A model generated the notes under the pieces. The model did not search any database. It saw only the letters and a list, made by a program, of their open reading frames with translations, and was not told the DNA's origin. Shown here in pieces: positions 36,775-47,975 of a stretch of DNA of 64,000 bases. The DNA lies in the NCBI RefSeq assembly GCF_009389715.1, contig NW_024067820.1, forward strand, positions 124,001 through 188,000. Direction: 5' to 3'. Origin of the DNA: Phoenix dactylifera. Lineage: Eukaryota > Streptophyta > Magnoliopsida > Arecales > Arecaceae. Positions within the stretch are counted from its first letter, which is position 1. The number at the start of each line of letters is the position of its first letter. Both the position numbers and the translations under genes were made by a program.

Positions 36775-38822
36775 CAGGGTCGGCCCGAGCTCTAGGCGAC
36801 CGACTAAGGCCTCGGGCCAATGGAAGGCCTCTGGGAGCAGAAGCTGGCTACAAGTCTTCCCCCTTGATGGAAGCCTTGGAAGGGAGGTGGAGGGTTTCCT
36901 GGCCTGCAGAGGGGCAATTGGGGAAGTTGGGGACAATAGTTTTGTTTTGGGTGGGGAGAGAGAGAGAGAGAGGAGGGATTCTGTTGGCTTGATAGACGCC
37001 TGAAGCCACTCTTATCTTTCATCCCTTCTCTTTTTTTGGTTTTGGTCTTGGTTTTTCTTCCCTCACAAGTCATTACTTCTGATCCAGCTGGGCCATCAGG
37101 AAGAAAGATAGGGGGATTGGAGATGGACTTCTTGGAGGGTGGAGATTCTTTTAATTTTCTCCTCTCGGTTTCTTCTCCCCTCTTGGGTGGTAGAGAGAGA
37201 AAAGGAGGGAGGGGTTTGAATGGTTTTGCAGTTGCAGCTTCGGTGCTCCCTTGAAGGGGGAGATGGTCTTTAGCAAAAGAAAAGGAGAGCAGAGAAAGAG
37301 GAGGAGGGAGGGGGGGTTGAATGGCTGCCGTGCCGTGATGTTGCAGTGGCTGCTTGGGTACTCACTTGAAGGGGAGATGGTGGGATGGGACTTTTATTAA
37401 TTAGATGGAGTGAATTTTCCATAATGACCCTACTTTCTCTTATAGAGAGATCCCTTTCTGGACAAATTCTTTGACCGTGAAGCGCCATGGGATGCTCTTG
37501 CTTAATTTACATGGTAAACAGTATTGCCAAGAACAGTTTCATGGGCTTTTTTTATATATATATTTTTTTAATATTTTCATTCAAGAATTATATTAAACTG
37601 AAGAGACTTTTTGCCTGCATCTTTGTTGAAATAGTGTACTTGACAGCAATCTGTTGCTGGAAATTGGACCCGGGGGCGACCGTCGGCTGAGAAGGAGGAG
37701 CTTCGATGCTGGAATGGCAGGTGGCGGTCCGTCGGCGAGCGGCATCCTCCGGGAGACCTGCAACAAGCCGATGGCCGGGGTTTTCGGCGCCGGCCCTCCG
37801 ATGCTTAAGTCAGAGGGGGGCTTGATTTTGGAGAAGGAGATGGACTATATTTAGAAGTCCTAAAACCTCCCTTGAGAGGAAGGAGTTTTCCTTTTTATAG
37901 AGGGAGTGGCAGGGTTACCTGTAATGTGACTAGGCGAATTAATGGGTTACCGTCACGATTGGACGTGGGTGTGTGAAGTAATGAGTTGCCGTGGATGGCC
38001 CGTTCCCATCATGGGAGGAGATGGCACGTAGCCAGAGCTTGCTTGTGGCGCGCAGTGCAGTACATTCTTGGGAATGGTGAGGCGTTGACAGTCGTAGCAG
38101 GGTATGGTCCCTGGTTGATATGTCGTGGCGCGGCCGGCAAGTAAAGCATGGTACGGTGAGGCTGCTGCAGGGCATGGCCACAGCATATGGACGACGAGGT
38201 CGGCCTTCTGAGGTCAGCTCGGCCTTTTGTGCTCGGCAACCTTCTGAGCTCGGCCTTCTGAGCTTGGCTTGCATGAGCTCGGCTCGGTCTTTTGAGCTTG
38301 GCTCGGCTTGTATGAGCTCGGTCTTCTGAGCTCGGCTTGCACGAGCTCGGCTCGGTCTTCTGAGCTCGGCTTGCATGAGCTCGGCTCGGCCCGCATGAGC
38401 TCGGCTCGGCCCGCATGAGCTCGGCTCGGTCTTCTGAGCTTGGCTCGGCTTGCATGAGCTCGATCTTCTGAGCTCGGCTCGATTTTCTGAGCTCGGCTCG
38501 GCCTGCATGAGCTCGGCTTGACCTAAGCTCGGGTCGGTCTTCTGAACTCGGCTCGGCCTGCATGAGCTCGGCTTGCATGAGCTCGGCTCGGTTTTCTGAG
38601 CTCGGCTCGGCCTTCTGAGCTCGACTTGTATGAGCTCGGCTCGCTGTCGGATTTGGGTGCTGTAATTATATTTGTGGGGTGATCCATTTTTTCTCCTAAC
38701 ACAATCTATTTCTATAATATTTTTTTAACTATTTTATATTTATTAAAAAAATTATTATTTAAAAAAAAGAGGCCCCATGTACTGAAATCGTCTTAGCCCC
38801 CAGATGTATTGGGCCGCCCGTG
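36775..38822 (-). mobile_element. Non-autonomous hAT element, copy 2, inverted (2.05 kb)
   Basis: It begins CAGGGTCGGCCCGAGCTC and ends TGTATTGGGCCGCCCGTG, the mirror of copy 1. Flanks are GTCTCTAC (36767-36774) and CTCTCTAC (38823-38830), 7 of 8 identical. Sequence matches the reverse complement of copy 1 over nearly its whole length with small indels. Its right end abuts the coding sequence of the BBE-like gene and supplies an in-frame ATG at 38804. Confidence 0.9.
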
Positions 38823-40322
38823 CTCTCTACTCCTCTCTTCTGGAATCCTCCATTAAAAATCTCCGCTTCGCATCGCCTTCGAGCTCAAAGCCACGCTTCA
38901 TCGTCGTTCCCTCGAATGAATCCCACATCCAGGCATCAGTCATCTGCTGCAGGAGCCACCGCCTATCGATCAGAACCCAGAGCGGGGGGCACGACTACGA
39001 AGGTCTATCCTTTCGGTCCGAAGACGACGAGGAGCCTTTCGTTCTGGTCGACCTCGCAAACCTCCGATCGGTGAGCGTCGACGTGCAAGACAATGTGGCT
39101 TGGGTCCAGGCTGGTGCCACTCTCGGCGAGCTCTACTACTGGATTGCCAAGAAGAGCAGCACCCATGCGTTCCCTGCTGGCCTCTGCCCCTCGGTCGGCG
39201 TTGGTGGACACTTCAGTGGAGGTGGCTTCGGCACCCTTCTGAGGAAATATGGGCTCTCTGCTGATAATATCCTTGATGCCAAGCTAGTCGATGCAGATGG
39301 AAGACTATTAGACCGGGAGTCCATGGGTGAGGATCTCTTTTGGGCCATAAGAGGAGGTGGAGGAGCAAGCTTTGGGGTGATCGTTTCATGGAAGATCAGG
39401 TTGGTCCCAGTTCCACAGAGAGTCACAGTATTCACCATCTGCAATAACTTGGAGCAGGGTGCTGCAGTAGAGCTTATTAACAAATGGCAGTACATTGCGC
39501 ACAAGCTCCCCGAGGACTTATACCTCAAAATTGACATAAGGCCATTGGATTGGGTAGGGAAAGAGAAGGCAGCTGTGTTCTTATCCTTGTTCCTTGGGAA
39601 GTGCGGTGAGCTACTCCAATACATGGGAGATAGTTTTCCGGAGCTGGGACTGAAGAGAGAGGACTGCAGAGAGATGAGCTGGATTGAGTCCGTCATATAC
39701 TTCGCCAGCTTCTACCTCAGTGGAGATACCATGGAGGCTTTGTTGCACAGTAGATCACAACCAAAGGAATTCTATAAGGGCAAGTCCGACTATGTGAAGG
39801 AACCCATCCCACTGAGCGGTTGGGAAGGGATTTGCCAAAGGCTTTTGGAGAGGGAGAATAGTACCATGGTCCTCACTCCCCATGGTGGGAGGATGGGTGA
39901 GATATCAGGGAGAGAGATCCCTTACCCTCATAGGGAGGGCACAATGTACAATATCCAATTATGCTGTGTGGTGGGATGATGGTGGGGCCTCCGAGAACAA
40001 CTTGGGTTGGATTCGTAGGTTGCACCGGCATATGACTCCATATGTTTCCAAGCATCCCAGGGCTGCCTATTTGAACTACAGGGATTTGGACTTGGGCAGG
40101 AATGAAAAAGGTAACACAATCTACGCAACGGCTAAAGTCTGGGGTAGGAAATACTTCAAGGATAATTTCAAGAGATTGGCTATTGTGAAGGCCAAAGTTG
40201 ACCCTGAGAACTTCTTCAGAAACGAGCAGAGCATCCCACCTTTTCATGCAAAGAAGGGGATGAGGGTTGGTTCCAAGGAGTCCGTTTCAGACCCCAAACC
40301 ATTAATAAACCGCATGCTTTGA
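38804..40322 (+). pseudogene. Berberine-bridge-enzyme-like FAD oxidase, 5'-truncated and frameshifted
   Basis: From LYSSLLESSIKNLRF onward the product follows BBE-like (reticuline-oxidase-like) flavoproteins: an FAD-binding domain with GGHDYEG (His at 38990-38992) and LCPSVGVGGHFSGGGFG (Cys at 39185-39187), the two residues that bind FAD covalently in this family, then a BBE C-terminal domain. It is intronless, as usual for the family, whose secreted members oxidise alcohols, carbohydrates or alkaloids. Two lesions: the signal peptide and about 45 N-terminal residues are missing because the hAT element ends at 38822, and one extra T near 39958-39960 shifts the frame after YNIQ; the C-terminus continues in the next frame from about 39961 to the stop at 40320-40322. 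The ATG at 38804 is hAT sequence. A functional protein is unlikely. Confidence 0.88.
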
Positions 40323-41317
40323 TTAACAATAAACTGGGATGAATTGAGTTGCGTGGTCTATTGGCTGCGGATTGGCCAGGACTAAGTGCTTAGATGTAAA
40401 ACTTAGGTGAAATTGTCTTGGTGCAAAAATAAACTAAATAAAAGCACTCCCTGCAGAGACTTCAATGGAAGGAAAGTTGGAGGTGTGCCACCGAGAGTGT
40501 AAAGGGGAATTTGCTTTGCGGTCCAAAGTTAGACCCCTGTATAACGAATAGTCCCTGTTGACTGTGCTTTTAATAAGTGGTCCATTGACATATCAAATCT
40601 CATAAGGAGACCAAAATACCCCTGACCTGTTTCCTCTTCCGTCGTTCCTTGTATGCATGTGTTCATTTGAACGAGCCCTATTCAAAGTTCACCAATTCCA
40701 GCCCTCGTTCGTCCCCAATCTTCGTATCCTAATCCTCTCTTCCGACGGAAAGAATTCCATAAAAATCTCGCCCGATTCCGCTTGATTTTTACGCCCCGGT
40801 TTCGAACCCTAGAACTGCAAATCACTTCCCAACGGTACTCGATCTTCCTCTTTTCCCCTGTTTAGCCGTTCCCTTTGGAAAAGTAGAACCCTTCCGATCC
40901 GATTCTGAGGAGCAAGGAGTATTTTCTGTCCCGCCTCGGAGTCGACCTTCGAACCGACTTCGCCCTGTTCGTTTGTAGCGGAAGCTTAGGTGGACATTGG
41001 TCTCTCCAACCTTCTAATAGTCATCTCTGCATTCCTTCAACAGGTTTGTCACCGCATACTTTCTCGAATAATGTATTGAACACGGACGTGATATGCAGTA
41101 TTGTACGGCATTCCAGGTAGTTGTTGGAATGGTCCAGTGGTTTTGCGGGATTAATGGACAGAGAGGTTGTAGTAGCACATTTGAGAAATTTGTTGTGGAA
41201 AATTTCTTCCATTCCGTGCTAATTGTGTACTTTGTTTTAGTTTTTAGGATGATTTATTTTTTGTTGATATTATCAAAAACATAATTTGTAACTATATTTG
41301 TGATGCAGAAATCTAAG

Positions 41318-44300
41318 ATGGCCCCAAAGCAGAGTATCGGCAAAAAATCCTCTGTTGGCCCGAGTACTATGGTTAATGGAAGATGTTATTTCAACCACTT
41401 TGTAAATTTTATGGTCACCCTAATCCCATTCATGTCTGATGAACAGAAGGAAAGAATACGTGGCACTCCATTTGGGCACATGCTAGGTCTACCGTATATA
41501 AAACAGAGTAGGCCTGTCTTGGACACATTGCTCTCCCTTTGGGATAATGTTGAGGAGGGTTTTTGGTTTGGTAGGGTTATAGTGCCTTTTGTAGGGACTG
41601 ATTTCGCACTAATCCTTGGTTTGAGTGCAACGGGTGATGAGGTGCAACTGCATAGGAAGGGGAGGGTTACGTGTGACCTCATCATCCGGTTTTTTGATGG
41701 TGACCACCAGAAAGCCAGTAGAGATGCAATTAAAAGTAGATTACAAGTCCTTGTCGGTAAGAGCAGTCGACAAGATGTGGAGGATTTTATAAAATTATGG
41801 GTTCTTTATCTTTTTGGGACCATCCTCTTCCCAACCATACGTTACTATGTCCCTAAGACATTATGTTCATATGTCGATGATTTAGACCGCTTAGGTTCGT
41901 ATAGTTGGGGTCTTGCCGTTTTCTCTTTTTTTCGGCAGCAAATACCTAGTCTAGCCGATAGTGTGAACACTAGAAACGTCACAGGCAAAGGGGTTGGTAG
42001 ATACATGGATGGCTGCACGGTCGCCTTGGTGGTAAGCATCATAAGATGTTTTTTTTAAATTTCATTGTTACGATATATATATTTAGATGTAATTTGATGT
42101 TTACAATAATGAATGGCAGGTATGGGCTGTTGAGCATGCTAACAGCATTGTTGGAAGGCACCGGCCACCGTTCATGTATCCACGTCTCGTACGCTGGAAC
42201 AACACCCCATTTCCACGCAGGGTGGACGTGATTGCGGATGTTATGAAAAATTTAAAACGATTTGAGGTTTGAATGTTGAATTCTTACATTGGAAATATTT
42301 TAACTTGTACGTTAATTTAACTGTTCGAATGCTTTAGGTTATTGAGAAGTTAGAACCAAGAGAGGAGGAGTTGCACCTTCTCTCGCAAGGAAGGCCACAA
42401 TTACGTGTGCCTGATGAGAGGCGTACGGAGACAGAACATCAACAATCCGTGCATGACGGAACTCAGGTATTAGCAGCTTACTGTGACATAGAATTTACAA
42501 ACACAAATATATGCACTTTTGAATTGGCATGCACTTTTCACTTGTCGGCACATAGTTCAAGTCTGCACACATTGATGTATGCCTACAGTTTGTTCAATTC
42601 ATACAAGCTAATTCATTATTGTGTTGTTTTAGATTCCGTCATCCAGCCAAAGTGATCGACATCCACTGCGGAAAATTCACACACGTATCACAGTGCTTGA
42701 GACGTGTTTGGTACAACATGGTTTTAGTTTAGCAGACCCTCATCCTATTGGGGATGTTGAGAATACCCGCATAGAATAGCTCGATAAGAGGGTGTCGACA
42801 ATAGAGAAGGTCCTACGAGATAAGGGCCTTCTGGTTGATGACAAACCTGGTGAGCATGCTACTGTTCCTCCTGAGGTAAGCATGCTTCCTCTGTATAAGG
42901 TCTGACAAGTTAACTACCAGTTCTAGTATGAATCGACTTGCTTGATTTAAACAACCTCTTCCTTGGTTACGTGAAGGAGCATACTACAGTTGATCCACCT
43001 ATTCACGACGATGCTCTTCAGAAAGATCATATGCAGCATAGTGCTGATTCGGTGGAGGTATGTAATTTTTTGGTACGTAGTGTTCGCAGTTTTTAGAAAG
43101 GTAGTATAAATTGTCTTGAAATGCATTTTCAAATCAGGTTATTTCGTCCACTGATGCTGAAGCTAAGAAGAAACAGAGAGCTCCCAGGTCATATGTCTCC
43201 TCCTTATGCAAGCGCGTGAAGCTGGGAGCACGCGAGCGCAAGCCATCGGAGAAAGCGAAGGCCATATCACACCAGCCAAAGACCTATAAAAGGGCTAAAA
43301 AAAGGGTCAAAGTTGTCGAAAAAGGTGAGGTTTGTACGGGAATTACTATTGTGTCCGAGGATTCGCCCGCTCGGTCAACCAACATATTCGACCCACCGAC
43401 AAGTTCATTAATGGAGCTCCAAAAATCGGCTCCAACATGGAAGGAAACCTCTCCCCCGGGAGCGGTATAGAATTGTTGTCTCGTCCATATGTGTTTATTT
43501 ATCCATATTGAATTTGCTAAGTCTATACAGTTAAGTTTCCTAACCAAAATATCTGTCGTCACCATTTATTGAACTTAGCATATAGTGTCGTCCACTAAAG
43601 TTAACGATGTTCAGAGAGTGGCACTGAAACGTAGCTTTCATGGGAAGGGGACAAGTATACTCCCTATTAGGTATGAAGAAGCTATTAAATTCTTTCTCGA
43701 AGAACATGAGTTTGGGTAAGTTAATTATATTAATTGACCGTTTTTCACAATTATCGCATTTCAAGTTTCTTAAACATAACTGTGTTATGTAGGGATATAA
43801 TATGGGAGGACGAAGATCGTACCAAACCTGCATGCAGCCCTGATGCCTTAGTGCAGCTCCTGCATGACAAGGCACTACGGAGTGACGTATGCTCCTACAA
43901 TGAACTACTACTGCAAATTGTAATTTGATACTGAGTGCGTACTTCTTTTATTGCGTACAGGTAATCAATGTGTACTTTCGCATTTTGGAGCTTCTGCCTC
44001 GTGCGTATAATGAGATTATTGACAATCCATGTTTATATTTGCGCTGCGAGATCCAGGTTTTGAATTACTGCTCATGATGTCTCGTTCTTACATTTTTCCA
44101 ATTGAAATTCAGCGTGCCAACTAAGCTGTGTTAAATAAATTGTATGCAGGCTGCCGTGCTCCAGCATCTACCATTGAATTACCTCTCAATTACCACTGAT
44201 GTTACCAAAGGAATCATAGAGTCATTGCTGCCCAGTATTCAAACATGGCTTCGGGAATTCAGATGTGCCGATCTTCAAAAGTGTAGATATCTCTTCATTC

Positions 44301-44803
44301 CGATGAATACGGGATGGCATTGGTATCTACTTTCTCTGGACTTGAAGGACCAGCGTTTCGAATGCTACAACTCCTTGTGGAGTTTCGACGTTGGGGTGGA
44401 CGCTGTTAGATATGTTGGTATCACTTGTGAAACCTAATATTACTGAGAACCTTCTTTACCAGGCGTATGTTCTTAAAATTTTGCATTCTTCACATTATTA
44501 CAGGCTTCTTTTGTGAGATCGTGGCTAAACGACGTTGTCGAATTTCGTATCCCAGAATTAGCATATTCTGAAATTCGACAATGTGCACAACAACGAAATG
44601 ATAGTGTTGACTGCGGGGCATACATGCTTATGTTTGCAGAGGGACTTACCCGAGGCAGCACGAGACCATTAAAGGAAGAATTGAAGGATCCATCTTTATA
44701 CAGGAGCTGGGCTGCAGGGAGTATTCTATTGCATTCCGGGAGCGTTGCCAGCGTTAGGTTTAGGTCAATGTACCCTGGGAAGACTTGTATAGAGAAATCG
44801 TAG
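41318..44803 (+). pseudogene. MULE-borne PMD-like/Ulp1 (C48) cysteine protease gene, damaged
   Basis: Predicted exons: 41318-42031, 42120-42266, 42338-42466, 42633-42875, 42977-43057, 43138-43464, 43579-43715, 43793-43886, 43961-44056, 44150-44417 and about 44503-44803. The first two carry a mobile-domain-like region (FGHMLGLPYIKQ, GLSATGDEVQL, a GSYSWGLAVFSFF motif) seen upstream of Ulp1 domains in plant transposons. The middle is basic (KKKQRAPRSYV, KAKAISHQPKTYKRAKKRVK), a likely nuclear signal. The last two carry the protease: GWHWYLLSLDL with the catalytic His, and QQRNDSVDCGAYML with the Gln and Cys. Damage: an in-frame TAG at 42777-42779 in exon 4, and a phase conflict at 44405-44440 that simple splicing does not repair. 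Ulp1-like enzymes process SUMO; the role in MULEs is unknown. Confidence 0.78.
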
Positions 44804-44809
44804 ACTACG

Positions 44810-45175
44810 TGTTGTATAACATGAATGCAAATTAGTTGTAAAACTTGATTGTAAATGTGTTATAAAGGATGTTTGTCCAACTGTAATTTTCTTGTTCTCT
44901 GTAATAAAACATTTTCAGACATAATATCATTATTCCCTGCAAAGTCCTTATTTATTGGCAATTTTTCCAACTCCCTGTCATGCTCATCGGTTAAACGAAA
45001 AGTCTACGGTGACTTATTAAACTGAGCCACTTAAAAATCGATTTCTACAGTACGAGTTTATCGTAACAATATCATCCCGCACAAAACTAACAATGATATG
45101 CATCAACATTTGTGGTTTCATAAAGCGTGTCGGAGTTTGAGAAACTGTCTTCGCCTAACATTCATGTGGTTGAAT
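44810..45175. other. MULE interior between protease gene and first array
   Basis: AT-rich 3' flank of the protease gene with AATAAAAC near 44901-44908, a possible polyadenylation signal. No ORF is recognised. Confidence 0.45.
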
Positions 45176-45179
45176 CCTA

Positions 45180-45895
45180 AATTCAGAGGTCGACACTGGC
45201 ACACCACGAGTCGAGTCTGGCACAGCATCCTAAATTCAGAGGTCGACATTTGTTCGCGACGAGTCAAGCTAACTCACCAGCCACTCTTAAGGGATGCAAA
45301 CCTGAATGTTCGGAGGTTGACCCTGGCACACCAGCCACTCTCTGTGTTGGCTCTGTGCCACTTAAGGGGTCGACTTGCCATTCACTGGGGTCGACTCCCT
45401 TAGACTGGAGTCGACCCCAGCACACCAGGCACTATTAAGGATCGACTCCCTTATGTCCAGAGGTCGACTCCAGTCTGCCTGAGGTCGACACTTAGGCTCT
45501 GGCTGTTTTTGGGTGCTCTCTGTGTTGGCTCTGTGCCACTTAAGGGGTCGACTCACCATTCACTGGGGTCGACTCCCTTAGACTGGAGTCGACCCCAGCA
45601 CACCAGGCACTCTTAAGGGTCGACTCCCTTATGTCCAGAGGTCGACTCCAGTCTGCCTGAGGTCGACACTTAGGCTCTGGCTGTTTTTGGGTGCTCTCTG
45701 TCTTGCCTCTGTGCCACTTAAGGGGTCGACTCGCCATTCACTGGAGTCGACTTCTTATGTCCAGAGGTCGACTCCAGTATGCCTGAGGTCGACACTTATG
45801 CGTCGCTGGCTGTTTTTGGGTGCTCTCTGTCTTGGCTCTGTGCCACTTAAGGGGTCGACTCGCCATTCACTGGGGTCGACTCCCTTAATCTAGTT
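45180..45895. repeat. GTCGAC repeat array 1 (about 178-bp unit)
   Basis: About 19 GTCGAC sites occur here. Larger units of about 178 bp repeat the order GGGGTCGACTC-CATTCACTGGGGTCGACTC, then CACACCAGGCAC, then GAGGTCGACACTTAGGCTCTGG, then GCTCTGTGCCACTTAAGG. Parallel minus-strand ORFs are a product of the repetition. It faces array 3 in inverted orientation. Confidence 0.9.
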
Positions 45896-46110
45896 AACTT
45901 TTATTTCTTTTCCCTTATTTAGCAATCTTCTGGATGTTACGAATACATAATTACCATAGAATCAAAATATCATTATACAAGCCATGTTGGTCAAAAATAG
46001 AACATTTCATTGCACTTGTAGACATTACATAAATATATTACAATGAGTCTCCTCGAGACCTATTAAACTCTTGCAGACAAAATAATCTTAGTTTCTAGGA
46101 AAAGAAGAAA

Positions 46111-47508
46111 TCATGGGGCAGTGAAACTCGAAGAAGCTCTTGGCAGTCTCCCCAATACAAGACCCAGAACCTCTGAAACTTTCTGCAGAATGGCTGCAAC
46201 TTCAGAGTTGGACTGGAGATAGGACTTGTTCAGGTTAGCTAAAGTCTGATTGATCTTATGAAGTGATTGTAGAAGTTTGTCGCATACATCCTGTGCATTT
46301 TCATTCAGATTCTCCATGTCCTTTCTGACAGATTGTTGAAGCTTTTTTGTCTCCTCTTCTATGTCCACAAATCTCTGGTACTGTCCTTGAACAAGACATC
46401 GAAGACTGACCATTTCCGCCCTCATATCAGCGACCAATTCACACACGGTTGCGTTGGAAGGTACCAAGTCTGTACAAGCAACATCTCTAGAATTTCTTAG
46501 CTCTTGCACGATATCTTCCCTTAGTGCTCTGAACTGCTCAGCACTAAGTCTAACTTCAGTGGGCTGCTGAGTTTGGGCAATTGGTTCTTCAGTGGGAGGA
46601 TGAAATGATTCTTCATTTTCGACAGGTCGCTGCTCTTCTCTATGGCACGCACTGCTCTTCCCTTCATCTTTTCTTATCCACTGACCATCTTTCTTACGAA
46701 AACCCATTCGATGTAGCGACCGGTCATTGTAAGTATCCCAATGACCAAGAGTTGTAGATGGTTCCCCTTCAGTATTTACACCGAACTCCTCGAAGACTAA
46801 GGTTAAGAGCATTCCATATGGCAAGGATGCCTTAGCTCTAGAGGCAGACTCTACCATGTGTCTAATCATCAGGTGAGGTAAACTAAGGGGGCTACCGTTC
46901 AGAATGTGGAACATAACAAGAATATCTCTTTCGGACACAAAATCAAACCTACCTGTTTTCGGAAAGAGGATTCGGCTAACAATATGATGTAATAGTCGAT
47001 TTTCCACACTAAGTCGGTTGGCCGAAATTTGCTCAAGTGGACTAACATTTTCTGTGCCAAGAAGATATTGAATGCCCAACACTCTATTTTCTAAAAAATC
47101 TTCGGTTGAACTAGAGGTTGGGATGTTCACAAGACTCCCTAGGGTTTCCGGGTTTAGCAGAATTGGGGTTTTGTTTACCACACTTTCAATGCTAGCAATT
47201 CCGGTTTTGAGATTGGCATAGAATTGGCGAACAAGGTTCGGGTACGTCGGAATGTTAAGGGAACATAGGGTTTCCCAACCCATGGCTTTCAGCTTCAGAC
47301 CTATGGTAAAACCCTGGCCTTCTAAGAAGTCGAAATCTATTTTCCTACCGAGAGAAACACGACGAGTTACCAAGAGTACTTGCCTAGGAGGAGATGGAGC
47401 AGGCGGACAAGGAGGAGGAACGTCGTTTCTTGCCTTGGACCTTCGCTCGGTTGCTTCCGGAACATTACTTCTCTTCTTTGAAGGCCGCACGACCTGCTTC
47501 CTCGGCAT
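46111..47508 (-). CDS. MULE-borne ORF with putative plant transposon protein domain (465 aa)
   Basis: The ORF begins at an ATG (47506-47508) and is uninterrupted. Residues about 1-40 are basic and proline-rich. Residues about 50-270 match the style of the putative plant transposon protein domain often found in retrotransposon and MULE cargo (FDFLEGQGFTIGLKLKAMGW, ENRLLHHIVSRILFPKTGR, LPYGMLLTLVFEEFGV). Residues about 340-460 are predicted coiled coil (EEETKKLQQSVRKDMENLNE). No catalytic motif is evident. It is on the opposite strand to the protease gene and the same strand as mudrA, and lies between arrays 1 and 2. A structural or DNA-associated role is possible but unproven. The intact frame contrasts with the damaged protease and transposase. 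Confidence 0.72.
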   Translation of the reverse strand: MPRKQVVRPSKKRSNVPEATERRSKARNDVPPPCPPAPSPPRQVLLVTRRVSLGRKIDFDFLEGQGFTIGLKLKAMGWETLCSLNIPTYPNLVRQFYANLKTGIASIESVVNKTPILLNPETLGSLVNIPTSSSTEDFLENRVLGIQYLLGTENVSPLEQISANRLSVENRLLHHIVSRILFPKTGRFDFVSERDILVMFHILNGSPLSLPHLMIRHMVESASRAKASLPYGMLLTLVFEEFGVNTEGEPSTTLGHWDTYNDRSLHRMGFRKKDGQWIRKDEGKSSACHREEQRPVENEESFHPPTEEPIAQTQQPTEVRLSAEQFRALREDIVQELRNSRDVACTDLVPSNATVCELVADMRAEMVSLRCLVQGQYQRFVDIEEETKKLQQSVRKDMENLNENAQDVCDKLLQSLHKINQTLANLNKSYLQSNSEVAAILQKVSEVLGLVLGRLPRASSSFTAP

Positions 47509-47589
47509 GGCGACGGATGGATGATAGATAGAGAGGAGGGAAGTAAGGAATTGGGCGAACGAAGAGACGCAAGGAGCACGGAAAGGGAA

Positions 47590-47970
47590 CTTAGGTCGAC
47601 TCCACGAAAATAGAAGGGAAGAGGGAGTCGATTGACCTCCGGTTTTATTTCCTTATTGGAGTTACGGGTCGACCTCAGGCAGCCCGAGTCGATTCCTACG
47701 AAATGGAGTCGACTCCCTCTTGATGAGAGGTCGACTCGTAGCTTGGCTGCGTACACAGGCGCTATTTGGAATACTCTGAGAGAGTTATGGGGTCGACTCC
47801 AAATATCAGTCGGGTCGACCTCAGGCAGCCCGAGTCGATTCCTACGAAATGGAGTCGACTCCCTCTTGATGAGAGGTCGACTCGTAGCTTGGCTGCGTAC
47901 ACAGGCGCTATTTCGAATACTCTGAGAGAGTTATGGGGTCGACTCCAAATATCAGTCGGGTCGACTCAAT
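47590..47970. repeat. GTCGAC repeat array 2 (146-bp unit)
   Basis: Two near-identical 146 bp units, starting at CGGGTCGACCTCAGGCAGCC (47665 and 47811), each with CGAGTCGATTCC, GGAGTCGACTCC and GAGGTCGACTCG. The array lies directly upstream of the start of the minus-strand ORF at 47508, in what should be its promoter or leader. Confidence 0.9.
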
Positions 47971-47975
47971 CGTAA

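Noticed and set aside
34601..38830. A single large fold-back transposon with 2-kb inverted repeats
   Set aside because: Each arm has complete hAT ends and a separate target duplication, so two insertions explain it better.
45362..45737. Pair of similar minus-strand ORFs of 65 aa in GTCGAC array 1
   Set aside because: They are the same repeat unit translated twice, 178 bp apart.
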